The translations under genes and the position numbers were made by a program. This document shows positions 1 through 6,328 of a stretch of 8,851 nt of DNA, piece after piece. A model generated the notes under the pieces. It did not search any database, was not told where the DNA came from, and saw only the letters and a list, made by a program, of their open reading frames with translations. The first letter of the stretch is position 1, and the number at the start of each line of letters is the position of its first letter. The DNA comes from Thermoflexus sp042408365 (lineage in GTDB: Bacteria > Chloroflexota > Anaerolineae > Thermoflexales > Thermoflexaceae), in assembly GCF_042408365.1 (NCBI RefSeq), contig NZ_JBHOQJ010000060.1, positions 1 through 8,851 on the forward strand, in the 5' to 3' direction.

Positions 1-658
1 CGCCTTCGGGACCTGGCCGCTGGATGAGAACGACAAGCCGACCTTCGACAACGAGGGCACGGTCGGGGCGCTTCAGTTCGTCCAGGATCTCAAGTTCAAG
101 CACAAGGTGGTCCCCCAGGAGTGCGACTACAACTGCGCCGATACCCTCTTCAAGGAGGGCAAGGCGGCGATGATCATCAACGGCGACTGGTCTCTGGGGG
201 GCTACGCGCAGGTCCTGGGCGACAAGCTGGGCGTGGCTCCCATCCCGAAGGTGACCGCCACCGGCAAATATCCGACCCCGATGACCGGAGGTAAATACTG
301 GATGGTCTCTAAGGCCGTCCTTCAGGATCCTGCCAAGGTGGAGGCCGTCAAGACCTTCGTGGCCTATATGACCTCAGCGGATGTGCAGAAGAAATGGATC
401 GAGAAGTTCAAGCGTCTGCCTTCGCTGAAGACCCTGAAGGATGAGCCGATGATCCAACAGGATCCGATCCTGAGGGGATCCTTCGAGCAGCTGCTGCTGG
501 GACGGCCTATGCCGGCGGCCCCGGAGATGCGCTGCGCCTGGGACGCCATGCGCCCGAACCTCGAGGGCGTGATGGCGGGGAGCCTCACCCCGGCCGACGC
601 GGCGAAGGCCATGCAGCAGGCGGCCGACCAGTGCGTGGCGGAGCTGGGGAAGAAGTGA
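1..658 (+). CDS. Extracellular sugar-binding protein of a CUT1 ABC importer, C-terminal part (5' end outside window)
   Basis: This is the C-terminal 218 residues of a family-1 (MalE-like) solute-binding protein, read in the frame that starts at base 2 and stops with TGA at 656-658. An internal GTG at 107 is not a start, because the frame stays open and protein-like back to the window edge. Family signs are the segment FKEGKAAMIINGDWSL, typical of the ligand cleft of these proteins (compare GKAAMxINGPW in MalE), and the late segment PMPAAPEMRCAWDAMRPNL, which matches the MalE-type region before the final helices. A CDYNC cysteine pair near the start of the visible part could form a disulfide outside the membrane. 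The protein should bind the sugar and deliver it to the two permeases downstream. The signal peptide and N-lobe are not visible, so the ligand cannot be named. Confidence 0.9.
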   Translation, partial: AFGTWPLDENDKPTFDNEGTVGALQFVQDLKFKHKVVPQECDYNCADTLFKEGKAAMIINGDWSLGGYAQVLGDKLGVAPIPKVTATGKYPTPMTGGKYWMVSKAVLQDPAKVEAVKTFVAYMTSADVQKKWIEKFKRLPSLKTLKDEPMIQQDPILRGSFEQLLLGRPMPAAPEMRCAWDAMRPNLEGVMAGSLTPADAAKAMQQAADQCVAELGKK

Positions 659-675
659 AAGGTATGACCGGGTCG

Positions 676-712
676 AACGAGGCGAGGGGCCGTAACAGCC
701 CCTCGCCTCGTT
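676..712 (+). terminator. Strong hairpin between binding-protein and permease genes
   Basis: A perfect 15-bp inverted repeat (arms 676-690 and 698-712, 7-base loop CGTAACA) lies 17 bases after the binding-protein stop. The 3' side continues ATACGCAG, so the U-run of a classical intrinsic terminator is missing. It may be a leaky terminator or an mRNA 3'-end stabiliser. Either would let the binding protein be made in excess over the permeases, as in other sugar ABC operons. The structure is seen in the sequence; the role is inferred. Confidence 0.55.
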
Positions 713-740
713 ATACGCAGTAAGCCTCGTGCGGTCAGGC

Positions 741-753
741 TTCGTGTCACGAA
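741..753. promoter_or_regulatory. Palindromic operator-like site upstream of the permease genes
   Basis: TTCGTGTCACGAA is a perfect 6+1+6 inverted repeat about 155 bases before the permease start. Eight bases further on, 762-774 holds a second small inverted repeat (GCGCT-CTT-AGCGC). A regulator of sugar uptake could bind here. I see no convincing -35/-10 pair in 713-909, so the permeases may rely on read-through from the binding-protein gene. The site is visible; regulation is inferred. Confidence 0.25.
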
Positions 754-909
754 AGGGACAAGCGCTCTTAGCGCAGAGGGGTCCTAAGGGTGATGCCTCG
801 CGCATGCCTTGAACACATCCTCAGCCCTTAAGCGGGACGGCGTATCGACCCGGTGGATGGGGGCCATGGCGGATCGGTGGAATAGTGGCAGTGGATAGGA
901 GGCGCAAGG

Positions 910-2274
910 ATGGGCGCGTTGACCCCCTCGCTGATGATTCGCTCGTTAAGCCAGGTTCTAGGCTTCGTTTTAGCCATCGCAGTTGTTCTGGCCTTGCTGG
1001 AAGGCTATGTGTATCTCCTCTTCTTTCGCCGGCCCCGTGGCCTTCCCGCCGCCACGTTCGCTCGGGCCGTTCAGGGCGTCATCGCTGCGCTCCTGTTTTT
1101 GCTGATCCTGCGCTTTCTGGAGCGCATGGGGTTAATCGCTGATCTTGTGGCGGCGTGGGGTCTCACCCCTGTCGTGACCCTTCCGGAGCGGCTCTGGGCC
1201 GAATGGGCAGCCCTCGTTCCTGCGCCATGGCATCTGATGATCCCGCTGGCGCTGGTCTTGGTTCTGGAGGCGGTGATCTATTTCACCGGAAAGCCCCACC
1301 CTTCCCGTCTGGGTCTGGCCTACGTGCTCGTCCTCCCCGCACTGGTCGGTGTCAGTTTCCTCATCATCATCCCCTTTCTGTTTGAGGTGCGCCTGGCCTT
1401 TTCGAACATGGCGATGTATACCGCTCAGAACCCTCAGTTCGGGCTGCGGTACGGCGTCGAGAACTTCGTCAAGGTGTTCACTGGTCCGGTCGCTAAAGAT
1501 GCTACGTTCTTCGAGGTGTTCGGGCGAACCGTCCTGTGGACAGTGATCAATGTCTCGCTGCACGTCACGGGCGGTTTGATCCTAGCCCTGTTGTTGAACC
1601 GATCGATGCGGCTTCGGGGCCTTTATCGGACGATCCTGATCCTCCCCTGGGCGGTTCCCTCCACCATCACCGCGATGGCGTGGCGCAACGAGTTCGATTT
1701 CCGCTACGGTTTTTTCAACATCATCCTTCGAAACGCCCAACAGTTCTTCACGGATCTCGCCGCCCAGACCCAGGCGCTCCCCCTCATCAACGACCTGTTC
1801 AGCTGGCTCTCCCAGGCAGTCCATCCGGTCCCCTGGCGTCAGGACCCCACGTGGGCTTTCATCTCCGTGGTCATGACGAACGTCTGGCTGGGGATCCCCT
1901 TCATGATGGTGGTGATCCTGGGCGGGCTGCAAAGCATCTCCCAGGAATACTATGAGGCTGCCGAGATCGACGGGGCGAGCAAATGGCAACAGTTCTGGCA
2001 CATCACCTTGCCGCTGCTCCGACCGGTGTTGGTGCCGGCGACGATATTAGGCACCGTTTGGACCTTCAACCGGTTCGAGGTGATTTATCTGGTCACCCAG
2101 GGAGGGCCCCAGGAGAAGACGGATATCCTGGTCTCCTCGCTTTACAAGGCCATCTTCCAGTTCTACCGCTACGGGTTCAGCGCAGCTTTCGCGCTGGTGA
2201 TTTTCTTCATCCTGCTCCTGTGGTCGATCTTCTACCTGCGGATCACGAAGGGATTGCGGGGGATTTACGAATGA
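910..2274 (+). CDS. CUT1-type sugar ABC transporter permease (MalF-like), with extended N-terminus
   Basis: This 454-residue membrane protein is one of the two channel-forming subunits of the importer. The start is ATG at 910, preceded by AGGAGG (897-902) at a 7-base spacing. The binding-protein-dependent permease signature, the EAA loop that docks the ATPase, is at residues 349-372: EAAEIDGASKW followed by ITLPLLRP. Hydrophobic segments lie near 14-37, 53-69, 107-125, 136-158, 208-229, 240-258, 316-340, 373-393 and 423-444. The last six are the usual permease core. The first three form an extra region of roughly 130 residues absent from ordinary CUT1 permeases of about 290-300 residues. E. 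coli MalF is also long (514 residues), but much of that is a large periplasmic loop that I do not see here. The gene overlaps the next by four bases, so the two are translationally coupled. The substrate is unknown; a maltose- or oligosaccharide-type sugar is likely. Confidence 0.92.
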   Translation: MGALTPSLMIRSLSQVLGFVLAIAVVLALLEGYVYLLFFRRPRGLPAATFARAVQGVIAALLFLLILRFLERMGLIADLVAAWGLTPVVTLPERLWAEWAALVPAPWHLMIPLALVLVLEAVIYFTGKPHPSRLGLAYVLVLPALVGVSFLIIIPFLFEVRLAFSNMAMYTAQNPQFGLRYGVENFVKVFTGPVAKDATFFEVFGRTVLWTVINVSLHVTGGLILALLLNRSMRLRGLYRTILILPWAVPSTITAMAWRNEFDFRYGFFNIILRNAQQFFTDLAAQTQALPLINDLFSWLSQAVHPVPWRQDPTWAFISVVMTNVWLGIPFMMVVILGGLQSISQEYYEAAEIDGASKWQQFWHITLPLLRPVLVPATILGTVWTFNRFEVIYLVTQGGPQEKTDILVSSLYKAIFQFYRYGFSAAFALVIFFILLLWSIFYLRITKGLRGIYE

Positions 2275-3215
2275 AGCGGGAAGGATTCTGGTCTCCGGTT
2301 GTGGAAGCTCCAGCCGCCCAGGTCCGGCCGTGGCCCCAGCTCCGGCTGCGGGCGCTGTTCTACCGGCCCCGTGGGGACAGCCCGGTCAAGCGGTTGTTCA
2401 TCCATCTGGCGTTGTGGGTCGCCTGCCTGATCGCTGTCTATCCGGTCCTGCGTGTGGTGACCATCTCGCTGCGGCCGGCGAACAAGCTCCTCACCACCAG
2501 CCTGGCGATCATCCCAGAGGACGCCACGCTGGCGAACTATATCGAGCTGCTGTTCGGGCGCCCCGGGCGGCCCACCGAGTTCTATCTCTGGATCTGGAAC
2601 AGCCTGATCATCACCTTGACCACCGCCACCGTCGGGCTTCTGCTCTCCGCCACGGCAGCTTACGCCTTCTCCCGTTTCCGCTTCCCTGGGCGCAACGCCG
2701 GGCTGATCTTCCTGCTCAGCACCCAGATGTTTCCGGCAGCGATGTTGCTTCTCCCGCTCTTTATCATGATCTCCCGCCTGGGCCTGATGAATTCCTACCT
2801 CGGCCTGGTCATCGCCTACTCCGTGACCGCCGTCCCCTTCAGCATCTGGATGCTGAAGGGATATTACGATACCATCCCCCGCGACTTGGAGGAAGCAGCC
2901 CTCATCGACGGTGCATCCCGCTTGGGGGTTCTGTGGCACATCATTCGCCCTCTCTCCACACCTGCCCTGGCGATCGCTTTCCTGTTCAATTTCATGAGCA
3001 GCTGGAACGAATACATCGTGGCCCGGATCATCCTGAACAAGCGGGAGATGTACACCTGGCCGTTGGGGCTGTGGACCTTCACGGAGCAGTACACGGTGCT
3101 ATGGGGGAAATTCGCCGCCGCCTCGATCCTGGTGGCCGTCCCCGTCACCATCCTTTTCCTCTATTCGTCCCGTTGGCTGATCTCCGGGTTAACATTGGGA
3201 GGCGTGAAAGAGTGA
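2271..3215 (+). CDS. CUT1-type sugar ABC transporter permease (MalG-like)
   Basis: This is the second channel subunit, 314 residues. The ATG at 2271 overlaps the preceding stop as ATGA. The frame is open further upstream (from 1983), but that stretch is a shadow of the previous gene. After a polar N-terminus of about 40 residues there are hydrophobic segments near 43-65, 108-133, 144-167, 174-195, 231-250 and 279-300, the six-segment MalG plan. The EAA loop is at about 207-231: EEAALIDGASRLGVLW followed by IIRPLSTP. The ending SGLTLGGVKE is the characteristic C-terminus of MalG-type subunits (compare GLTAGAVKG). It pairs with the MalF-like protein to form the pore. No ATP-binding subunit gene follows, and the next gene is convergent, so the ATPase is encoded elsewhere, as is common where one MsmK/MalK serves several importers. 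Confidence 0.93.
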   Translation: MKREGFWSPVVEAPAAQVRPWPQLRLRALFYRPRGDSPVKRLFIHLALWVACLIAVYPVLRVVTISLRPANKLLTTSLAIIPEDATLANYIELLFGRPGRPTEFYLWIWNSLIITLTTATVGLLLSATAAYAFSRFRFPGRNAGLIFLLSTQMFPAAMLLLPLFIMISRLGLMNSYLGLVIAYSVTAVPFSIWMLKGYYDTIPRDLEEAALIDGASRLGVLWHIIRPLSTPALAIAFLFNFMSSWNEYIVARIILNKREMYTWPLGLWTFTEQYTVLWGKFAAASILVAVPVTILFLYSSRWLISGLTLGGVKE

Positions 3216-3262
3216 ATCCCCTGGGGGGAGCGCGCAAGCCGCTGGTTCCATCAGATAGGGGA

Positions 3263-3724
3263 TCACGGCTCGCCGGAGACGGGCCCCCGCGCCCGATCCG
3301 GAGGGCATAAGAAGGGGGAACCCTGGCGTCCCGCGTGGTAGGCGTATCGTTGCCCCCGGGCCTCCAAGAACACGCGGTAGCCCGGGGTGAGGACCTGAAG
3401 ATACATGCGCCCGGGCTCGGGGCACCCCAGGCTGCTATCCGGCCAGGTGACCGCTTGGGCCTCGATCACCCGGATCTCATCCGTCGGAAGCCCCAGGCGG
3501 GCCGCCAGATCCTGCCGGGCCAGTTCGATCACTTGATTCAGCGAGAGCTCCACGGATGGCCCCCCAGGAGTTTTCGGAGCAGGGGTGAAAGCCGGCTGCG
3601 GAGGGGCGGGGAGCGGCGAGAAACCTTCCAGTGGGGAAACCCCAGGGCCCGTCGGCGCGCAAGCCCCCAGCCACCCGCTGAGAATCCAGAGCCCCACCAT
3701 CCACCGCCATCGCCGTTGCACCAT
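3263..3724 (-). CDS. Predicted small lipoprotein, uncharacterised
   Basis: This 153-residue protein has no function I can name. The start is ATG at 3724: it has GGGAGG (3732-3737) seven bases upstream and gives a proper signal sequence, whereas earlier in-frame starts up to 3850 lack an RBS. Residues 1-18 contain arginines then a hydrophobic stretch, and L19-G20-A21-C22 is a perfect lipobox, so C22 should be lipidated and the protein anchored outside the membrane. Residues 23-56 are a Pro/Gly-rich linker. Residues 57-141 are a compact domain with a helix (LNQVIELARQDLAARLGL), then the motif WPDSSLGCPEP (94-104), a strand-rich part with TPGYRVFLEARG, and C140. C101 and C140 could form a disulfide. 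I recall this domain as recurring in Chloroflexota hypothetical proteins. The gene lies 139 bases after herA with hairpins between, so it is probably transcribed separately. Confidence 0.8.
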   Translation of the reverse strand: MVQRRWRWMVGLWILSGWLGACAPTGPGVSPLEGFSPLPAPPQPAFTPAPKTPGGPSVELSLNQVIELARQDLAARLGLPTDEIRVIEAQAVTWPDSSLGCPEPGRMYLQVLTPGYRVFLEARGQRYAYHAGRQGSPFLCPPDRARGPVSGEP

Positions 3725-3731
3725 GCCTCGG

Positions 3732-3737
3732 CCTCCC
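3732..3737 (-). promoter_or_regulatory. Ribosome binding site deciding the lipoprotein start
   Basis: GGGAGG on the minus strand, seven bases before ATG 3724. The longer in-frame starts (for example ATG at 3820) have no purine-rich site before them and would bury the signal peptide. Confidence 0.7.
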
Positions 3738-3754
3738 GGAACGATTTCGAAACA

Positions 3755-3780
3755 CCCCGTGATCCTTTGGATCGTTGGGG
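3755..3780 (-). other. Hairpin between herA and the lipoprotein gene
   Basis: The 13-base perfect inverted repeat GATCC-TTT-GGATC (3761-3773) is flanked by CCCC/GGGG arms (3755-3758, 3777-3780) with a small internal loop. It lies 31 bases upstream of the lipoprotein ATG. It could end herA transcription or form a 5'-leader structure or operator for the lipoprotein gene. There is no clear U-run after it on the minus strand, only TGTTT. Confidence 0.35.
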
Positions 3781-3842
3781 CCCGTTCTATCCAGAGGAAA
3801 GACGTTCCTGAGAAGCTCATGGTTCCCGGCCCGCCCCCAAAT

Positions 3843-3862
3843 CCCCCCAATCAAATGAGGGG
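3843..3862 (-). terminator. Weak terminator-like hairpin right after herA
   Basis: Directly after the herA TAA, the minus strand reads CCCCTC, an 8-base loop, then GGGGGG followed by ATTT. That is a six-pair stem with one G-U pair and only three Us. It may be a weak end of the nurA-HAS-herA transcript. Confidence 0.3.
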
Positions 3863-3863
3863 C

Positions 3864-5564
3864 TTACAGATCGTCATCCTCCCCCCGCATCACCCGCAGG
3901 TATCGATCCGCCGGATCCGCATGTTCAGCCAGCTCCTCGTAGAGCGAGGCGTCGTAGGACCGAGTTCGGACCACCACCGGCATCGGCACCGCATGCCCCA
4001 GAAGCAGGGCCTGCTGTTTGGTCTCCAGCCGGGCCAACACCTCGCGGAGCCGGGAGGCTCCGGAGATCCCGGAAAGGCCCGCCCGCACATCCTCCTCGTG
4101 ATCCAGCAGGCACAGCATGCGGGTTCCGATTTGGGAGAGCACCTCGCTGTCGATCTGGCTGGGCCGCTGGTCGACGATGAGCAGCGTGACGTTATATTTG
4201 CGCAACTCCCGGGCAATGGTGCCGAACACCGTGTGCTCGGCGATGCCTGGCTGCAGGAACTTATGGGCCTCCTCGACGACGATCACCAGATGCGGCGGCT
4301 CCCGGCTCGAATCCCCCAGCGCCGCCTCTTTGCGGCGGACATATTCCGCGTGGATGCGGCGGGTCAGGTAGTTGGCCACCAACACGTAGGCGGCCATGTC
4401 GTTGCCATAGCGGCCGAATTCCAGGATCACGCTCTGGCCCTGAAGGAGGCAGGAGAGGATGGCTTGGGCGGCGTCCTCAGCGGCTTCGGGGACCAGAAAC
4501 CGGAAGCGATGGAAGAGCCCCAGCTTGCGCTGGAGGGCCCCCAGGGTGCTGCTGGTGATCAAATCCCGCTCCACCAGCTCGGCCAGGGGATCTAAGGCCG
4601 CCTCTTCTTCAGCCTCCTCAGCGGGCGCCCGCTCCTCCAGCAGGGTCCGCAGCCAGCTCCGGCCCAGCCGTCGCCGCAGCATATAGAGGGCACCGATTTG
4701 GACTTCGCTCAGGCCGATCACCCCGCGCAGGAGTTCTACGTCCTCCGGCTCGATCTGATCGTAGCCGATGCGGATCACCAGATCATACCGACTGTTCCGG
4801 CGCCGAGAGGACTCCTCATCCAAGGTGGCGATCACGACGCGGGAGAAACATCCGGGAAGTTGCTTTAGGCCCTTCACATACCCTTCCTCGCCTGACGCGC
4901 TCCACCCATATTCATTGTGCATATCGAACACCAGGGCGACAGAGGCGTTGTGGAAGATGATCCCCGCCAGCAGCAGCCGCGTGAGGAACGTCTTCCCTGT
5001 CCCGCTCTTTCCGAACACGCCGCTGGAGCGCTCCACCAGGCGATCCAAGTTCAAGGGGATGCGCACCCCCGGCATATCCAGGGGCTCCCCGATGACGAAA
5101 TACCGATCCTCCCGTCCCTTCACTGAAGGGCGGAAGATGGCATGCACATCTTCTTCCGTAGCTTCATAAACGGGCGAGAAATGGGCCGGAACCGTTTTCA
5201 CCGGCCGCGGGAGTGGATCGTTCTCCTCGAGGACCAACATCGGCTGGACATGGATTTGGCCGAACACCCCGATGCCGGCCACCATCTCGCGGATCAGTGG
5301 GTCGTCGGGGTCCGGAGGCATGCGCGCGAGATCCGGGTTGACGCTGTCCAGCCGGATGTCCGTGATCATCCCGAAGAAGCGTCGACGGTAACCCTGGATC
5401 ATCACATAGCGCCCGACCGCCAGGCCCTCGATCGTAATCCGTGAGTCTAATTTGACCACCAGCCCTTCGGAAAGGGAGCCTCCGATGACAATCCCCAACC
5501 GGCGCGCTTCCAGCGCCAGGGGCTTGGATCGGGCTCCGAGGATCGCTTCCAGCTCTGAGGCCAT
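3864..5564 (-). CDS. herA: HerA-family DNA translocase ATPase
   Basis: HerA is a hexameric ATP-driven DNA pump of the FtsK-HerA superfamily that works with NurA nuclease in resecting or processing DNA ends. This protein has 566 residues from ATG 5564, which has GGAGG six bases upstream. A TTG at 5597 with AGGAG also upstream would add 11 residues and cannot be excluded. Residues 23-71 are the N-terminal HAS-barrel (LGIVIGGSLSEGLVVKLD to GMITDI). Walker A is GKSGTGKT at 185-192, and FDMHNEYG (213-220) is the expected motif after it. Walker B is LVIVVEEAHKF at 426-436, with E431/E432 catalytic. R452/R455 in ARELRKYN are candidate arginine fingers, followed by VDQRPSQID (464-472), a HerA hallmark. 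An acidic insert (310-326) and an acidic tail DDDL are less usual. It is the last gene of the nurA-HAS-herA set. Confidence 0.93.
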   Translation of the reverse strand: MASELEAILGARSKPLALEARRLGIVIGGSLSEGLVVKLDSRITIEGLAVGRYVMIQGYRRRFFGMITDIRLDSVNPDLARMPPDPDDPLIREMVAGIGVFGQIHVQPMLVLEENDPLPRPVKTVPAHFSPVYEATEEDVHAIFRPSVKGREDRYFVIGEPLDMPGVRIPLNLDRLVERSSGVFGKSGTGKTFLTRLLLAGIIFHNASVALVFDMHNEYGWSASGEEGYVKGLKQLPGCFSRVVIATLDEESSRRRNSRYDLVIRIGYDQIEPEDVELLRGVIGLSEVQIGALYMLRRRLGRSWLRTLLEERAPAEEAEEEAALDPLAELVERDLITSSTLGALQRKLGLFHRFRFLVPEAAEDAAQAILSCLLQGQSVILEFGRYGNDMAAYVLVANYLTRRIHAEYVRRKEAALGDSSREPPHLVIVVEEAHKFLQPGIAEHTVFGTIARELRKYNVTLLIVDQRPSQIDSEVLSQIGTRMLCLLDHEEDVRAGLSGISGASRLREVLARLETKQQALLLGHAVPMPVVVRTRSYDASLYEELAEHADPADRYLRVMRGEDDDL

Positions 5565-5570
5565 AAGCAA

Positions 5571-5575
5571 CCTCC
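5571..5575 (-). promoter_or_regulatory. Ribosome binding site favouring the herA ATG start
   Basis: GGAGG on the minus strand with six bases to ATG 5564. The competing TTG at 5597 has AGGAG (5605-5609) before it. I prefer the ATG because HAS-barrel homology begins shortly after it and the added 11 residues (MKDPPADRRLL) look unlike a domain. Confidence 0.55.
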
Positions 5576-5617
5576 GGTCAGCAGGCGGGTCCTTCAATTT
5601 TGGCTCCTGGAGGGTTT

Positions 5618-5656
5618 GGGGGTGAGCTGGACCCCTTCGGCGCCCGGCTCACCCCC
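5618..5656 (-). other. Intercistronic hairpin between HAS-barrel gene and herA
   Basis: A perfect 10-bp inverted repeat (5618-5627 with 5647-5656), extended inward by GG/CC and a G-U pair, lies in the 117-base gap before herA. It has no U-run on the minus strand (AAACCC follows). It could stabilise or attenuate the upstream mRNA and so set the ratio of NurA/HAS protein to HerA. The role is inferred. Confidence 0.45.
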
Positions 5657-5681
5657 CATCCCGAAATCCCCCAGGGAAATC

Positions 5682-6296
5682 TCAGATCGTCATTCGAATG
5701 CGGCGCAGGACCTGACCGAGACGGGTGGGCTCATCGGCCAGCAACCGCACCACCTCCTGTCCGATTCGGATCAGAAAATCCCGCTGGTGAGGGCCGGGGC
5801 GAACCTCCGCTGCGGCCCGGATCACCGCGGCGAGCACATCGTCCGAAGCCTCGCGGGCCTCGATCAGCGTGCGCACGAAGTCCGGTTGCTCGGTGAACCG
5901 CTGGATCTGCGAAGGGAGACAGGTGTAAACCGGCTCCAGCAGGGCCGGCGGTTGATGGGGAACGCCATAATACGTGAAGCGGTCCCGCATGTAACCCAAC
6001 GTGAGCACCCCGATTTGGACCGGGAGGTTGCGGTTTTCGATCATGTCTTGCTGGATCTCCTGGGGGGGGACATCCTGGAGGGCCACCATGCGGGTGAGCT
6101 CATCCCCCTGCAGGACCAGGTCATAGATCACTCCGATGATCGTGGTCTCGCCTCGCGCGGTCTGGACAAAGGAGCCGAAGGATGGGATGTCCTCGGCGGT
6201 CAGCCGGCAACCCACCAGAAAGGCCCGGGCGCTGGCTTCGATCACCCGACCGATGAACGCCGGCCCCGATTGGAGGGGATCCTTCTTGGCCGCCAT
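5682..6296 (-). CDS. Stand-alone HAS-barrel protein, putative HerA-NurA partner
   Basis: This 204-residue protein lies between nurA and herA. The start is ATG 6296, with GGAGG (6301-6305) four bases upstream; the frame upstream of this is a shadow of nurA. Residues 14-60 (FIGRVIEASARAFLVGCRL to GVIYDL) match the HAS-barrel pattern, and the resemblance to the neighbouring HerA seems to run further. FIG/GVIYDL/LLEPVY here are spaced like RLG/GMITDI/HFSPVY in HerA (about 40 and 67 residues apart in both). There is no Walker A or B, so it cannot be an ATPase. Residues 136-204 are mostly helical (DFVRTLIEAREASDDVLAAV, then a basic end LRRIRMTI). In the FtsK-HerA family the HAS-barrel mediates contacts within the hexamer and with NurA, so this could be an adaptor, cap or decoy subunit. 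Family assignment is fairly firm; the role is inference. Confidence 0.8.
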   Translation of the reverse strand: MAAKKDPLQSGPAFIGRVIEASARAFLVGCRLTAEDIPSFGSFVQTARGETTIIGVIYDLVLQGDELTRMVALQDVPPQEIQQDMIENRNLPVQIGVLTLGYMRDRFTYYGVPHQPPALLEPVYTCLPSQIQRFTEQPDFVRTLIEAREASDDVLAAVIRAAAEVRPGPHQRDFLIRIGQEVVRLLADEPTRLGQVLRRIRMTI

Positions 6297-6328
6297 TGAA
6301 CCTCCAGTTCGAAAGGATTCGGGCCTCT

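Noticed and set aside
1983..2270. Open extension upstream of the MalG-like permease
   Set aside because: It overlaps the coding region of the previous permease and shows no transporter-like sequence; homology and the ATGA junction put the start at 2271.
2265..2939. Long minus-strand open frame opposite the MalG-like gene
   Set aside because: Rich in Gly, Asp, Gln and His as expected for the complement of a GC-rich membrane-protein gene; no motif.
3585..4595. Long plus-strand open frame opposite the lipoprotein and herA genes
   Set aside because: It is antisense to herA, which has clear motifs; the translation is low-complexity and lacks family resemblance.
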